DNA from: Flavobacteriales bacterium
Lineage (GTDB): Bacteria; Bacteroidota; Bacteroidia; Flavobacteriales_D; Sanyastnellaceae
Assembly (NCBI GenBank): GCA_030828175.1
Contig: JAURDB010000013.1
Span: 1 to 32,749 of the forward strand
DNA: 32,749 nt
Direction: 5' to 3'
The position numbers were made by a program, and so were the translations under genes. Shown here piece after piece: positions 15,369 through 23,900 of the stretch. A model generated the notes under the pieces. That model was given only the letters and a program-made list of their open reading frames with translations. It ran no database searches and was not told where the DNA came from. The stretch's first letter is position 1; every line of letters begins with the position of its first letter.

Positions 15369-16892
15369 ATGGAACGCCCCATCCGCCGAGCCCTTGTTTC
15401 TGTCTTTCACAAAGAAGGCCTCGCCCCCATCGTCGACCGCCTTCATGCCCATGGGGTGGAGATTCTTTCCACCGGTGGTACCCAGCGTGCCATCGAAGCA
15501 TTGGGGGCACCGGTCACTCCCGTGGAATCCGTCACCCACACCGCTGAAATGCTCGGCGGCAGGGTCAAGACACTGCACCCCATGGTCTTTGGGGGTATCC
15601 TCGCCCGGCGAGACTTTGAGCCGGACGATGTGGACGTAGCGGACCATGGCATCGGCCCCATTGACCTCGTCATTGTGGACCTGTATCCTTTCGAGGAGAC
15701 CCTTGCATCCGGAGCGGAAGAAGATGAAATCATCGAAAAAATCGACATCGGTGGCATCGCGCTCATCCGCGCGGCCGCCAAGAACTTCCGCGATGTGGTA
15801 TGCATCCCTTCACGCGGTCAATATGCCGACCTGGTGAATGCCTTGGGCGACAGCATGACCACGGACCTGGACTTCCGCCGCCGCATGGCAGGGGCTGCCT
15901 TTGGCGTGTCCTCTGCCTACGATGCCGCCATTGGAAAGTGGGTGCGAGAGGGCGGTGACGGGGGTGTGCTCGCCGTGCTTGAAGCCGCCAGTACTCCCCT
16001 CAGATACGGTGAGAACCCGCACCAGACCGGCGCGTTTCATGGAGACCTTGAAGGCCTCTTCACCCAGCACAATGGCAAAGCCCTCAGTTACAACAACCTT
16101 TTGGACGTCGATGCCGCGGTTCAATTGATGTCGGAATTCGTGGAGGACGCGCCCACTGTGGCCATACTGAAGCACAACAACGCCTGTGGTTTGGCCACAC
16201 GCCCTGCGCTGGCCGCCGCCTACGCGGATGCCCTGGCGGGAGATCCGATCTCTGCCTTTGGCGGAATCGTCATCTCCAACCGGCCCATGGACCTGGAGAC
16301 AGCAGAAGCCCTGCACAACCTGTTCTGCGAAGTGGTCATCGCTCCTGCATTCGCCCCTGAAGCGCTCGCCCTGTTGAGCGGCAAAAAGAACCGCATACTG
16401 CTGGAGCAGCACCGCTGGCCGGCTCCCGATCGCATCGTTCGAAGCGCCTTGGGGGGATACCTTGTGCAGCAGCCCGATGCCCAAGTAGAAGGAGCTGCGG
16501 ATTTCGCTTGTGCGACGGAGGTGTCGCCCACCTCGGAACAGATCGATGACCTGGAATTTGCACTGAAACTCGCCAAGCACACCCGATCGAATACCATTGT
16601 GCTGGCAAAGGGTGGTCAGCTGCTGGCCAGTGGAACTGGGCAAACCTCCCGCGTAGATGCATTGAACCAAGCCATAGACAAGGCGGTACGCATGGGCTTT
16701 GACTTGCGTGGAGCGGTCATGGCGAGCGATGCTTTCTTCCCCTTCCCCGACTGCGTAGAGATTGCACACAATGCCGGAATCTCCGCTGTTGTGCAACCCG
16801 GTGGTTCCATCAAGGATGCGGAAAGTGTGGCCTTTTGTGACGCACACGGGATGGCGATGGTCATGACCGGAGTCCGTCATTTCCGTCACTGA
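15369..16892 (+). CDS. purH: Bifunctional AICAR formyltransferase/IMP cyclohydrolase
   Basis: A 507-residue enzyme for the last two steps of IMP synthesis. The N-terminal methylglyoxal-synthase-like cyclohydrolase domain (about 1-195) shows LSTGGTQRAIEALG, GRVKTLHPMVFGGIL and IGGIALIRAAAKNF. The formyltransferase domain follows with RYGENPHQTGAFHG, ILKHNNACGLA (catalytic Lys-His pair) and, near the C-terminus, ASDAFFPFPD and QPGGSIKDAE. Full family length. The upstream MacB-type permease is divergent and the mre operon follows, an order commonly seen in Flavobacteriia. A weak hairpin overlaps the stop codon. Confidence 0.98.
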   Translation: MERPIRRALVSVFHKEGLAPIVDRLHAHGVEILSTGGTQRAIEALGAPVTPVESVTHTAEMLGGRVKTLHPMVFGGILARRDFEPDDVDVADHGIGPIDLVIVDLYPFEETLASGAEEDEIIEKIDIGGIALIRAAAKNFRDVVCIPSRGQYADLVNALGDSMTTDLDFRRRMAGAAFGVSSAYDAAIGKWVREGGDGGVLAVLEAASTPLRYGENPHQTGAFHGDLEGLFTQHNGKALSYNNLLDVDAAVQLMSEFVEDAPTVAILKHNNACGLATRPALAAAYADALAGDPISAFGGIVISNRPMDLETAEALHNLFCEVVIAPAFAPEALALLSGKKNRILLEQHRWPAPDRIVRSALGGYLVQQPDAQVEGAADFACATEVSPTSEQIDDLEFALKLAKHTRSNTIVLAKGGQLLASGTGQTSRVDALNQAIDKAVRMGFDLRGAVMASDAFFPFPDCVEIAHNAGISAVVQPGGSIKDAESVAFCDAHGMAMVMTGVRHFRH

Positions 16893-16916
16893 TTTGACGG
16901 GGCGAGCGGTTTTTTT
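16883..16916 (+). terminator. Possible weak terminator after purH
   Basis: CCGTCA and TGACGG (16883-16900) form a 6 bp stem over the purH stop codon, and a run of seven T follows at 16910-16916 after a 9 nt gap. The gap makes it a poor intrinsic terminator, so purH and mreB may be partly cotranscribed. Confidence 0.35.
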
Positions 16917-16982
16917 GGCTTATCCACCATCCAACGTGTTGATTCTTCTGCAACACGCCCTTTTCTGATGCCGTTAAACCCT

Positions 16983-16990
16983 CAAATTTG
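16983..16990 (+). promoter_or_regulatory. -7-like element for mreB operon
   Basis: CAAATTTG, one mismatch to TAnnTTTG, ends 6 nt before the ATG at 16997. The upstream partner would be the T-rich stretch at 16961-16964, which is not a clear TTG. Confidence 0.4.
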
Positions 16991-16996
16991 ATAGCA

Positions 16997-18022
16997 ATGG
17001 GCCTGTTCAACTTTTTCATGCAAGAGATCGCCATCGATCTCGGCACTGCCAACACGGTCATCTACTACGAAGACCAGGTAGTGGTGGATGAACCGTCCAT
17101 CGTAGCAAAGGATCGCGCATCCAACAAAACGGTGGCCATTGGGCGGCAAGCCCAACAGATGCACGGAAAGACGCACGAAAACATCAAAACCGTGCGGCCT
17201 CTGAAAGACGGGGTGATCGCCGATTTCCAAAGTGCGGAGGACATGATCAAGGGCATGATCCGGATGATCCAACGCCGGAGAAGCCTTTTCAACCCGACCC
17301 TGAGGATGGTCATTTGCATCCCTTCGGGCATCACCGAAGTGGAGAAAAGAGCCGTCAAGGACAGTGCGGAACACGCCGGTGCGAAGGAAGTTTTTCTCAT
17401 CCACGAGCCCATGGCGGCCGCCATCGGTATCGGCATCGATGTCGAAGAGCCCATGGGCAACATGATCATCGACATCGGAGGCGGAACATCCGAAATCGCC
17501 GTCATCGCGCTGGGTGGAATCGTTACCGACAAGAACATCCGCGTCGCGGGAGACGAATTCACGCAGGACATCGAAGAGTACATGCGCCGCCAACACAACA
17601 TCCTGGTCGGTGAGCGCACGGCCGAGCAGATCAAGATCGAAGTGGGCAGTGCTTTGACCGAACTCGACGAGCCCCCGGAAGACTATGCCGTCCGTGGACG
17701 GGACTTGATGACCGGTATTCCCAAGGAAATCCTGGTGAGCTATGCGGAGATTGCCATGGCCCTGGACAAGTCGATCAGCAAAATCGAGGAGGCCATCCTG
17801 AGCTGTCTCGAAAACACCCCGCCTGAATTGTCGGCAGACATCTACAAGACGGGAATCTACCTCGCCGGTGGCGGTGCCCTGCTCCGTGGGTTGGACAAGC
17901 GAATCAGCTCCAAAACCCGCCTACCGGTCCACGTGGCCGAAGAGCCACTGCGGGCTGTGGCACGCGGAACGGCCATTGCCCTGAAGAACGTCGAGAATTT
18001 CGCCTTCCTGATGCGCGAGTGA
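16997..18022 (+). CDS. mreB: Rod shape-determining actin homologue
   Basis: A 341-residue bacterial actin that assembles at the inner membrane and guides lateral cell-wall synthesis. It opens with MGLFNFFMQEIAIDLGTANT, the amphipathic N-terminus plus phosphate-1 loop typical of Bacteroidota MreB. IIDIGGGTSEIAVIALGG (phosphate 2) and IYLAGGGALLRGLDKRIS (adenosine motif) follow. The length is standard. The true start is the ATG at 16997; a TTG at 16988 would add three residues and lies in the promoter. First gene of the elongasome cluster, 13 bp before mreC. Confidence 0.98.
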   Translation: MGLFNFFMQEIAIDLGTANTVIYYEDQVVVDEPSIVAKDRASNKTVAIGRQAQQMHGKTHENIKTVRPLKDGVIADFQSAEDMIKGMIRMIQRRRSLFNPTLRMVICIPSGITEVEKRAVKDSAEHAGAKEVFLIHEPMAAAIGIGIDVEEPMGNMIIDIGGGTSEIAVIALGGIVTDKNIRVAGDEFTQDIEEYMRRQHNILVGERTAEQIKIEVGSALTELDEPPEDYAVRGRDLMTGIPKEILVSYAEIAMALDKSISKIEEAILSCLENTPPELSADIYKTGIYLAGGGALLRGLDKRISSKTRLPVHVAEEPLRAVARGTAIALKNVENFAFLMRE

Positions 18023-18035
18023 GGCCGGCCTGCCC

Positions 18036-18845
18036 ATGCGGAACCTCTGGCTGCTCCTCCAACGAAACGCGTTTGCCCTCGCCTTCATCGCCCTGATGGC
18101 GGTGTCCCTTTCGGTCCTCATGCGGCACAATGGAGCCGTTCGCTCCAGCTGGTTCATCCGCACCGGAGGGCTCAACGCCTCTGTCGAACAACAGCGACTT
18201 CAATGGCGCAGCTACCTCCACCTGGCCGAGGAGAACATCGCCCTTGCCGAGGAAAATGCCGCCTTGCGCGCGCAACTCCTCTCCATGGAGATGAATGCTG
18301 AATGGCAGCCTGATAGCCTACGGGGATGGGATGTTCGGCGGGGCATGCTGATCAAAGGGCCAGACGGTCACCCACATACGCAGTGTCTGGCGGCTCCGGG
18401 TGGGGACGGCGGAATTGAGGTCGGCATGGGAGTATTGTCGGGTGGAATGGCCTTTGGGACCGTAGAAGAAGTTGGAGAGGCGCATTGTCGCATCTTGCCA
18501 CTGGTCCATGCGGCCACATACTGGAGTTGCCGAATTCGGCGCGGAGGTCCCGTGGTGTCCATAGGCTGGAATGGGATGTCCGTGGACAGGATGGAGCTGG
18601 TCGATGTCCCCCGATACGTCGAGGCAAATCCAGGAGATTCCATCTTCACTTCGGGTTATGACCTGCGGCTTCCGGCGGATGTGTTGATGGGCACGGTCCT
18701 CGATTCCCGCAGAACCTCAGGTGCTGATTTCATATCGGTCAGCGTTCGGCCCGCCGTGGATTTCCTCTCGGTCCGGCACCTTGAATTCATTCAGGCCCTG
18801 CCCGACTCGGAACGGATTGAAATGGCCCAACCCCCCGCACCATGA
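18036..18845 (+). CDS. mreC: Rod shape-determining protein MreC
   Basis: A 269-residue membrane-anchored periplasmic scaffold that links MreB to PBP2. One N-terminal membrane helix (about residues 11-28) is followed by a coiled-coil stretch (about 45-88, with LHLAEENIALAEENAALRAQ) and a two-barrel beta domain containing GIEVGMGVLSGGMAFGTVEEVGE. Sequence conservation in the barrel is modest, as usual for Bacteroidota MreC. Its stop overlaps the mreD start by 4 bp (ATGA), so translation is probably coupled. Confidence 0.94.
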   Translation: MRNLWLLLQRNAFALAFIALMAVSLSVLMRHNGAVRSSWFIRTGGLNASVEQQRLQWRSYLHLAEENIALAEENAALRAQLLSMEMNAEWQPDSLRGWDVRRGMLIKGPDGHPHTQCLAAPGGDGGIEVGMGVLSGGMAFGTVEEVGEAHCRILPLVHAATYWSCRIRRGGPVVSIGWNGMSVDRMELVDVPRYVEANPGDSIFTSGYDLRLPADVLMGTVLDSRRTSGADFISVSVRPAVDFLSVRHLEFIQALPDSERIEMAQPPAP

Positions 18846-19354
18846 CTTTGCCAAGACTGGTGTTGATGGTCTTTCTTCAAGCCCTGATTCTCAGGGATGT
18901 CTCTCCCCTCGGGCAGTGGACCCAACCTCAGTGGGCACTCTGGGCACTCCTGCTCATTCCTCCACAGGCGGGTCCCTTCATCAAGTTGATTGCCGGTTTC
19001 GGCATGGGGCTCGGTTTGGACCTTGCCATGGGAACCTATGGCCAGCACATGGTCGCCGGTACAGTTTTGGGTGGCCTGCTGCCCTCCCTGCATCGGCTCA
19101 TGGCCCCTCGAGAGGGATATGAGGTAAACGACCGCCCCACGCTCAAGGACATGGGGTCGAGCTGGCTGCTGGGCTTTACCCTGCTGTGTGCCCTGATCTA
19201 TCATCTCGCCCTCATGGTCGTGACGGAATGGTACTGGCATTTGTTCCCTGCAGCGCTGTTTCCTGCCCTCACCAGCGCTGCCTTCACCACCCTGTGCTGC
19301 CTTATGACTCACCTGATGGTGTATTCACCTGATCGACGCAAAGCGACATCCTGA
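18842..19354 (+). CDS. mreD: Rod shape-determining protein MreD
   Basis: A 170-residue polytopic membrane protein with about five hydrophobic segments and little sequence identity, placed as MreD by its position between mreC and mrdA, its size and its profile. PLGQWTQPQWALWALLLIP and GFGMGLGLDLAMGTYGQHM resemble the conserved regions of Bacteroidota MreD. It overlaps mreC by 4 bp and mrdA by 1 bp. Confidence 0.9.
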   Translation: MTLPRLVLMVFLQALILRDVSPLGQWTQPQWALWALLLIPPQAGPFIKLIAGFGMGLGLDLAMGTYGQHMVAGTVLGGLLPSLHRLMAPREGYEVNDRPTLKDMGSSWLLGFTLLCALIYHLALMVVTEWYWHLFPAALFPALTSAAFTTLCCLMTHLMVYSPDRRKATS

Positions 19355-21249
19355 TGGACGTGAGGTTCAGGACGGTCGCCCTGCTGGTGATGTTTTTCAC
19401 CCTCGCTTTCATCCTGCGTCTGGTCTCTCTTCAGGTGATACAAACCGAATGGAAAGAGAAAGCGCTCACGCTGACAAGCGATCGACAGAGCATTCCTCCG
19501 AGTCGGGGACTGATCTTTGACCGCCACGGAACCCTGCTTGTGGGTTCCCGGGCAGCACACGACCTCATGGTCCTGCCCCGGGAGCTGCCTGAACTCGACA
19601 GCACGTCCATGGTCGCAACCGCAGCTTGGATGGGCATGACGGCTGAGGAACTTGAGAAAGCACTCGATAAGGCCAAGCGTTACAGCCGTTACAAGACCTC
19701 TACAGTCCGTCGCGGGGTGGATGTGGAAGAGCATGCGCGCATGGCCGCTTCCATGCACCAACACCCCGGATTCTCGTTTCGGACGCGCCCCGTGCGGAAC
19801 CACATACATGGCGTGGCGGGACACCTCATCGGAGAATATGCCGAAGCCAATGCCGAAGACTTGGAAACCGATCCATTCTACAGGCTTGGCGACAACATTG
19901 GAAAGAGTGGCCTCGAGCAGGTGTACGAGTTGGAATTGCGCGGGGTGAAAGGCCGTGAATCGGTCATGGTGGACGCCCGAAACAGGGTGCGGGACACGGC
20001 AACGCTGCTGACCGATGATCGCCCAGCAGAGGCCGGATTGGACCTGCGGCTCACGCTGGACCTGGAGCTGCAGGCCTTTGCGGAGCAGCTGATGCAGAAC
20101 AAGAAGGGCAGCATAGTGGCCATCGAGCCCCGAAGTGGTGAGGTTTTGGCGATGGTGTCCGCTCCTGGATTCAATCCCGACATTCTGGTCGGTCCCCAAC
20201 GGGGTGCTTACTACCGGGAACTCTCTGCCGATGGCGACAAACCCCTGTTCAACCGCGCCATCAAGGCAACCTACAGACCGGGCTCCATCTGGAAAATGGT
20301 GCAGGGTCTGATTGCACTCGACGAGTCCCACATCGTTCCCTCATCGCGGTTCTACTGCGACCGGAGCATCATTGGTTGCCATGGGCCCCATCGTTGGGAT
20401 GATCTCCGTCAAGCTGTCATCCACAGTTGCAACCCTTATTTCTACAAGACCATGCAGAAGGTGGTCAACGCAGGTGAGGGTGAAGGTCGATTCGAGCGTG
20501 CAGCCAACGGTCTCGACGCTTGGAAGCAGCGTGTCTCAGCGTTTGGATTTGGAAGCAATCTTGGAGGACGCCTGCCTGGAACCTCCACTGGAAACATCCC
20601 GGACAGTCAATACTATGACCGCATCTACGGCACCAGAAGTTGGGATTTTGGGACGATCTATTCCATCGCCATCGGCGAAGGCGAGCTGCTGACCACCCCC
20701 TTGCAGATGGCCAATCTCGCTGCTACCCTGGCCAACAGAGGCTGGTACCGACAGCCCCACTTCATTCGCGATGTAGGCGGTGAAGGCAAACCACCGGGAT
20801 TGGGGGTGCGAATGGATACAGGGGTCGATTCCGTCCACTTCGAACCCATCATCCGGGCCATGCGACAAGTGGTGGAGGACCCTTCGGGAACCGCACGCAG
20901 GGCCCGGATCGAGGGCATTGCCGTCTGCGGGAAAACCGGTACGGTTCAGGATGAGCCACGCAAAGACCACTCGGTTTTCATTGCTTTCGCACCCCAAGAC
21001 AATCCGCAGATTGCCTTGAGTGTGTATGTCGAGAATGCGGGATTCGGCGGTCAGTGGGCCGCACCCATCGCGGCCTTGCTGATCGAGCAGCATCTCACCG
21101 GTGAGGTTTCAAATGACCGGCGGCTTCAACGCATTCTGGAAGCCGATTTGACCGATCCCTACCCCGAACCTGAATCCGAACCCGTTACCGCTGCCTCACC
21201 CGCTGCCACGACCCCGGCAGAAGGCACGCAATCCCCGGCAACCGAATGA
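19354..21249 (+). CDS. mrdA: Penicillin-binding protein 2, elongation transpeptidase
   Basis: A 631-residue class B penicillin-binding protein that crosslinks peptidoglycan during elongation, working with RodA. One membrane helix (about 8-28), a pedestal domain (RGLIFDRHGTLL, then VAGHLIGEYAEAN), and the transpeptidase domain with S311-I-W-K314 (nucleophile S311), S358-C-N360 and K527-T-G529. All catalytic motifs are intact. The last 35 residues are rich in Pro, Glu, Ala and Thr and are probably a disordered tail. It overlaps mreD by 1 bp (TGATG) and rodA by 4 bp (ATGA). Confidence 0.97.
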   Translation: MDVRFRTVALLVMFFTLAFILRLVSLQVIQTEWKEKALTLTSDRQSIPPSRGLIFDRHGTLLVGSRAAHDLMVLPRELPELDSTSMVATAAWMGMTAEELEKALDKAKRYSRYKTSTVRRGVDVEEHARMAASMHQHPGFSFRTRPVRNHIHGVAGHLIGEYAEANAEDLETDPFYRLGDNIGKSGLEQVYELELRGVKGRESVMVDARNRVRDTATLLTDDRPAEAGLDLRLTLDLELQAFAEQLMQNKKGSIVAIEPRSGEVLAMVSAPGFNPDILVGPQRGAYYRELSADGDKPLFNRAIKATYRPGSIWKMVQGLIALDESHIVPSSRFYCDRSIIGCHGPHRWDDLRQAVIHSCNPYFYKTMQKVVNAGEGEGRFERAANGLDAWKQRVSAFGFGSNLGGRLPGTSTGNIPDSQYYDRIYGTRSWDFGTIYSIAIGEGELLTTPLQMANLAATLANRGWYRQPHFIRDVGGEGKPPGLGVRMDTGVDSVHFEPIIRAMRQVVEDPSGTARRARIEGIAVCGKTGTVQDEPRKDHSVFIAFAPQDNPQIALSVYVENAGFGGQWAAPIAALLIEQHLTGEVSNDRRLQRILEADLTDPYPEPESEPVTAASPAATTPAEGTQSPATE

Positions 21250-22565
21250 CGCGGAATTCGGACATACAGCGCAACATTGATGGTCTGACCATTCTGCTTT
21301 TCCTGTTGCTCGCCAGCATCGGTTGGTTCAATCTCATTTCCGCGGCGACCGGGCCCGACGGTGATGTGGAGTGGGCGCTGGGCACCCTTCATGGCAAGCA
21401 GGGCCTATGGCTCGTGGTCAGTCTGCTTCTGGGCTTCCTGGTGCTCCAGGTGGAGGGCACATTCTTCATTCGAACGGCGTGGCTGACATACGGCATTACC
21501 CTGCTCCTTTGCGCGCTGGTCCTGGTCATCGGACGAAAGGTGGGCGGCGCCCGATCCTGGTTCGGGTTCGGCGGTTTCGGCATCCAGCCTTCGGAGTTTG
21601 CCAAATTGGGTGCCACCATGGCGCTGGCCTGGTTCTGCTCCAAAGAGGGGGGGCTGAAGAACCTGGGACAACAGTTGAGGGCTGCATTCATCGTAGGGGT
21701 TCCCGCCGGTCTCATCCTGCTTCAGCCGGATGCAGGAACCGTGCTGGTGTTCCTTGGCTTCGTCTTTGCCATGTACCGCGAAGGGCTCAGCGGGGCCGTT
21801 CTGATTGTGGGTTTTGCGGCCGTCGTCATGGCCGTTCTGACCATCCTTTCGGGTGCTGGAAACCTGACCTATCCGCTGGTGGGCGAGGCCAATGGCATCT
21901 ATCGATTCTGGTTGCTTTTCGTGGCAATGGGAGCCGGCACCATTGCCCTCGTTCGCAATGCCACCTTGCCCAGGTACCGCAGCCGGGTGACCACCCGCGC
22001 CATCGTCTCCGCCATCGCCGCCCTGATGTTCTCGGTGGCCATGCACCTGGCGCTGGAAGAGGTGCTTCGGCCCCACCAAAGGGAGCGCATCCAGGTACTC
22101 TTCGGATTGGAAGTGGACAACCCCGATGCCGACTACAACATCCGCCATGCCAAGACGGCCATCGGCTCCGGTGGCTGGACCGGCATGGGCTGGCGGCAGG
22201 GGCCCATGACAGGTTATGGCTTTGTTCCCGAGCAGGAAACGGACTTCATCTTCTGCACCTGGTCGGAAGAATGGGGACTGCTCGGGTCGGTCACCTTTCT
22301 CATCCTCTTCGCGGGCTTCATCCTGCGCATCCTGTTTCTGGCGGAACGACAACGAAGCGCCTTCACGCGCGTGTACGCCTATGGCGTCGGCGGCATCCTC
22401 TTCATGCACATGCTCATCAATGTGGGCATGGTGCTGGGGCTGGCCCCCGTCATCGGAATCCCCCTCCCCTTCATGAGCTACGGCGGATCCAGCTTCATGG
22501 CCTTCTCCCTGATGATCGCGATCCTGCTCCGGCTCGACGCAGAGCGCTTCAGCGTGCTGCGCTGA
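21246..22565 (+). CDS. rodA: Peptidoglycan glycosyltransferase RodA
   Basis: A 439-residue SEDS-family polymerase that builds glycan strands from lipid II, partnered with the PBP2 just upstream. About ten membrane segments are visible. Conserved SEDS regions include GGARSWFGFGGFGIQPSEFAK, LLQPDAGTVLVF, and the large periplasmic loop NPDADYNIRHAKTAIGSGG to GYGFVPEQETDFIF, with GIPLPFMSYGGSS near the end. The extra length compared with E. coli RodA (370) lies in the middle, around LTYPLVGEANGIYRF to the next helices, as is common in Bacteroidota. Last gene of the operon, convergent with sucB. Confidence 0.96.
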   Translation: MTRNSDIQRNIDGLTILLFLLLASIGWFNLISAATGPDGDVEWALGTLHGKQGLWLVVSLLLGFLVLQVEGTFFIRTAWLTYGITLLLCALVLVIGRKVGGARSWFGFGGFGIQPSEFAKLGATMALAWFCSKEGGLKNLGQQLRAAFIVGVPAGLILLQPDAGTVLVFLGFVFAMYREGLSGAVLIVGFAAVVMAVLTILSGAGNLTYPLVGEANGIYRFWLLFVAMGAGTIALVRNATLPRYRSRVTTRAIVSAIAALMFSVAMHLALEEVLRPHQRERIQVLFGLEVDNPDADYNIRHAKTAIGSGGWTGMGWRQGPMTGYGFVPEQETDFIFCTWSEEWGLLGSVTFLILFAGFILRILFLAERQRSAFTRVYAYGVGGILFMHMLINVGMVLGLAPVIGIPLPFMSYGGSSFMAFSLMIAILLRLDAERFSVLR

Positions 22566-22586
22566 GGGCTTAGTTCATGGACCGCG

Positions 22587-23858
22587 TCAAAGACCCAGCA
22601 GCACCTCCATCGGATCCTTTGAGCCAAAGAGCATGCGCTCCGGGTTCTCCAACATCTCCTTGACAGCCACCAGGAAACTCACGCTCTCCTTGCCATCGAT
22701 GATGCGGTGGTCGTAGCTCAGGGCCACGTACATGATCGGGCGGATTTCCACCTGGCCGTTGATGGCCACCGGCCGCTCCACAATGTTGTGCATGCCGAGG
22801 ATGGCACTCTGCGGTGGGTTGATGATGGGGGTCGACAGCATGGAGCCGAAGACACCACCGTTGGTGATGGTGAAGGTGCCTCCGGTCATCTCGTCCACAG
22901 TGATCTCGCCATCGCGGGCGCGGATGGCAAGCCGCTTGATCTCCGCTTCGATCTGATCGAGGGACATGCTCTCAGCATTGCGCACCACGGGTACCATGAG
23001 CCCCTTGGGTGAGCTCACGGCGATGCCGATGTCCGCGTAGTCGTGCATGACCATTTCCTTGCCATCGATCATGGCGTTGACCGCTGGGTAGAGCTCCAGG
23101 GCAGAGGTCACGGCCTTGGTGAAGAAGCCCATGAAGCCGAGGCCGACCCCGTGGGTCTCCTTGAACTTGTCCTTGTACTTCTTGCGGAGGTCCATGATGG
23201 GCTTCATGTCCACCTCGTTGAAGGTGGTCAGCATGGCCGTCTCATTCTTAACACCCACGAGGCGTTCCGCCACCTTGCGGCGGAGCATGCTCATCTTTTC
23301 GCGGCGCGTATCGCGGCTGCCGGACCAACCGGCGCCGGGCAGGTTGGGCTGCGGAACGCCTGCTGCCAATGCGGCGAGGACGTCCTGCTTGAGCACCCGT
23401 CCACCGGGTCCCGTTCCGGACACTTGGCCCGCCTTCAGGCCGGCCTCGTCCATGAGCTTGCGCGCTGCGGGTGAAGGGTGGCCCGCGGCGTGACCTGCCT
23501 CGGCAGGCGCAGGCGCTGCCTTGGGCGCCGCAGGAGCAGGCGCAGGGGCAGGTTGGGGGGCTGCTGCAGGGGCAGGCGCCGGAGCTGCAGCCGGTGGTGC
23601 GGCGTCCGCTGGGGCCTCTGCGTCGGTGTCGATCAGACACACCACAGCACCCACGGCCACGGCATCCCCCTCCTCGGCCTTCAACGTGATGGTACCCGCT
23701 GCCTCAGCAGGCAACTCGAGGGTCGCCTTGTCGCTGTCCACTTCGGCGATGGCCTGGTCCTTGAAAACGTAGTCGCCGTCGGAAACCAGCCAGGTGGCGA
23801 TTTCCACTTCTGAGATGGACTCCCCGGGACTGGGGACCTTCATTTCAAGGATGGGCAT
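22587..23858 (-). CDS. sucB: Dihydrolipoyllysine succinyltransferase, E2 of 2-oxoglutarate dehydrogenase
   Basis: A 423-residue core subunit of the complex that turns 2-oxoglutarate into succinyl-CoA. The lipoyl domain (about 1-78) carries the lipoyl-lysine K44 in [12 protein letters not shown] long Ala/Pro linker (about 82-125) follows, then the E1/E3-binding domain ([20 protein letters not shown] to LKQDVLAAL), then the acyltransferase domain ending in [14 protein letters not shown] with the catalytic His and Asp. Only one lipoyl domain is present, as expected for SucB. It follows sucA by 42 bp. E3 (lipoamide dehydrogenase) is not in the window. Confidence 0.96.
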   Translation of the reverse strand: MPILEMKVPSPGESISEVEIATWLVSDGDYVFKDQAIAEVDSDKATLELPAEAAGTITLKAEEGDAVAVGAVVCLIDTDAEAPADAAPPAAAPAPAPAAAPQPAPAPAPAAPKAAPAPAEAGHAAGHPSPAARKLMDEAGLKAGQVSGTGPGGRVLKQDVLAALAAGVPQPNLPGAGWSGSRDTRREKMSMLRRKVAERLVGVKNETAMLTTFNEVDMKPIMDLRKKYKDKFKETHGVGLGFMGFFTKAVTSALELYPAVNAMIDGKEMVMHDYADIGIAVSSPKGLMVPVVRNAESMSLDQIEAEIKRLAIRARDGEITVDEMTGGTFTITNGGVFGSMLSTPIINPPQSAILGMHNIVERPVAINGQVEIRPIMYVALSYDHRIIDGKESVSFLVAVKEMLENPERMLFGSKDPMEVLLGL

Positions 23859-23900
23859 GGATGGAGGGGCGTGAGGTGAATCGAATGGGGCTCAAGGTCG

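Noticed and set aside
15810-16889. 359-codon open frame antisense to purH
   Set aside because: Entirely inside purH, which is certain; no recognisable domain.
16988-16996. TTG start for mreB three codons upstream
   Set aside because: It lies within the -7 element, and the MGLFNFF N-terminus starting at 16997 matches the family.
23520-23620. GC-rich repetitive stretch that looked like a tandem repeat
   Set aside because: It encodes the Ala/Pro linker of SucB, a normal feature of E2 proteins.
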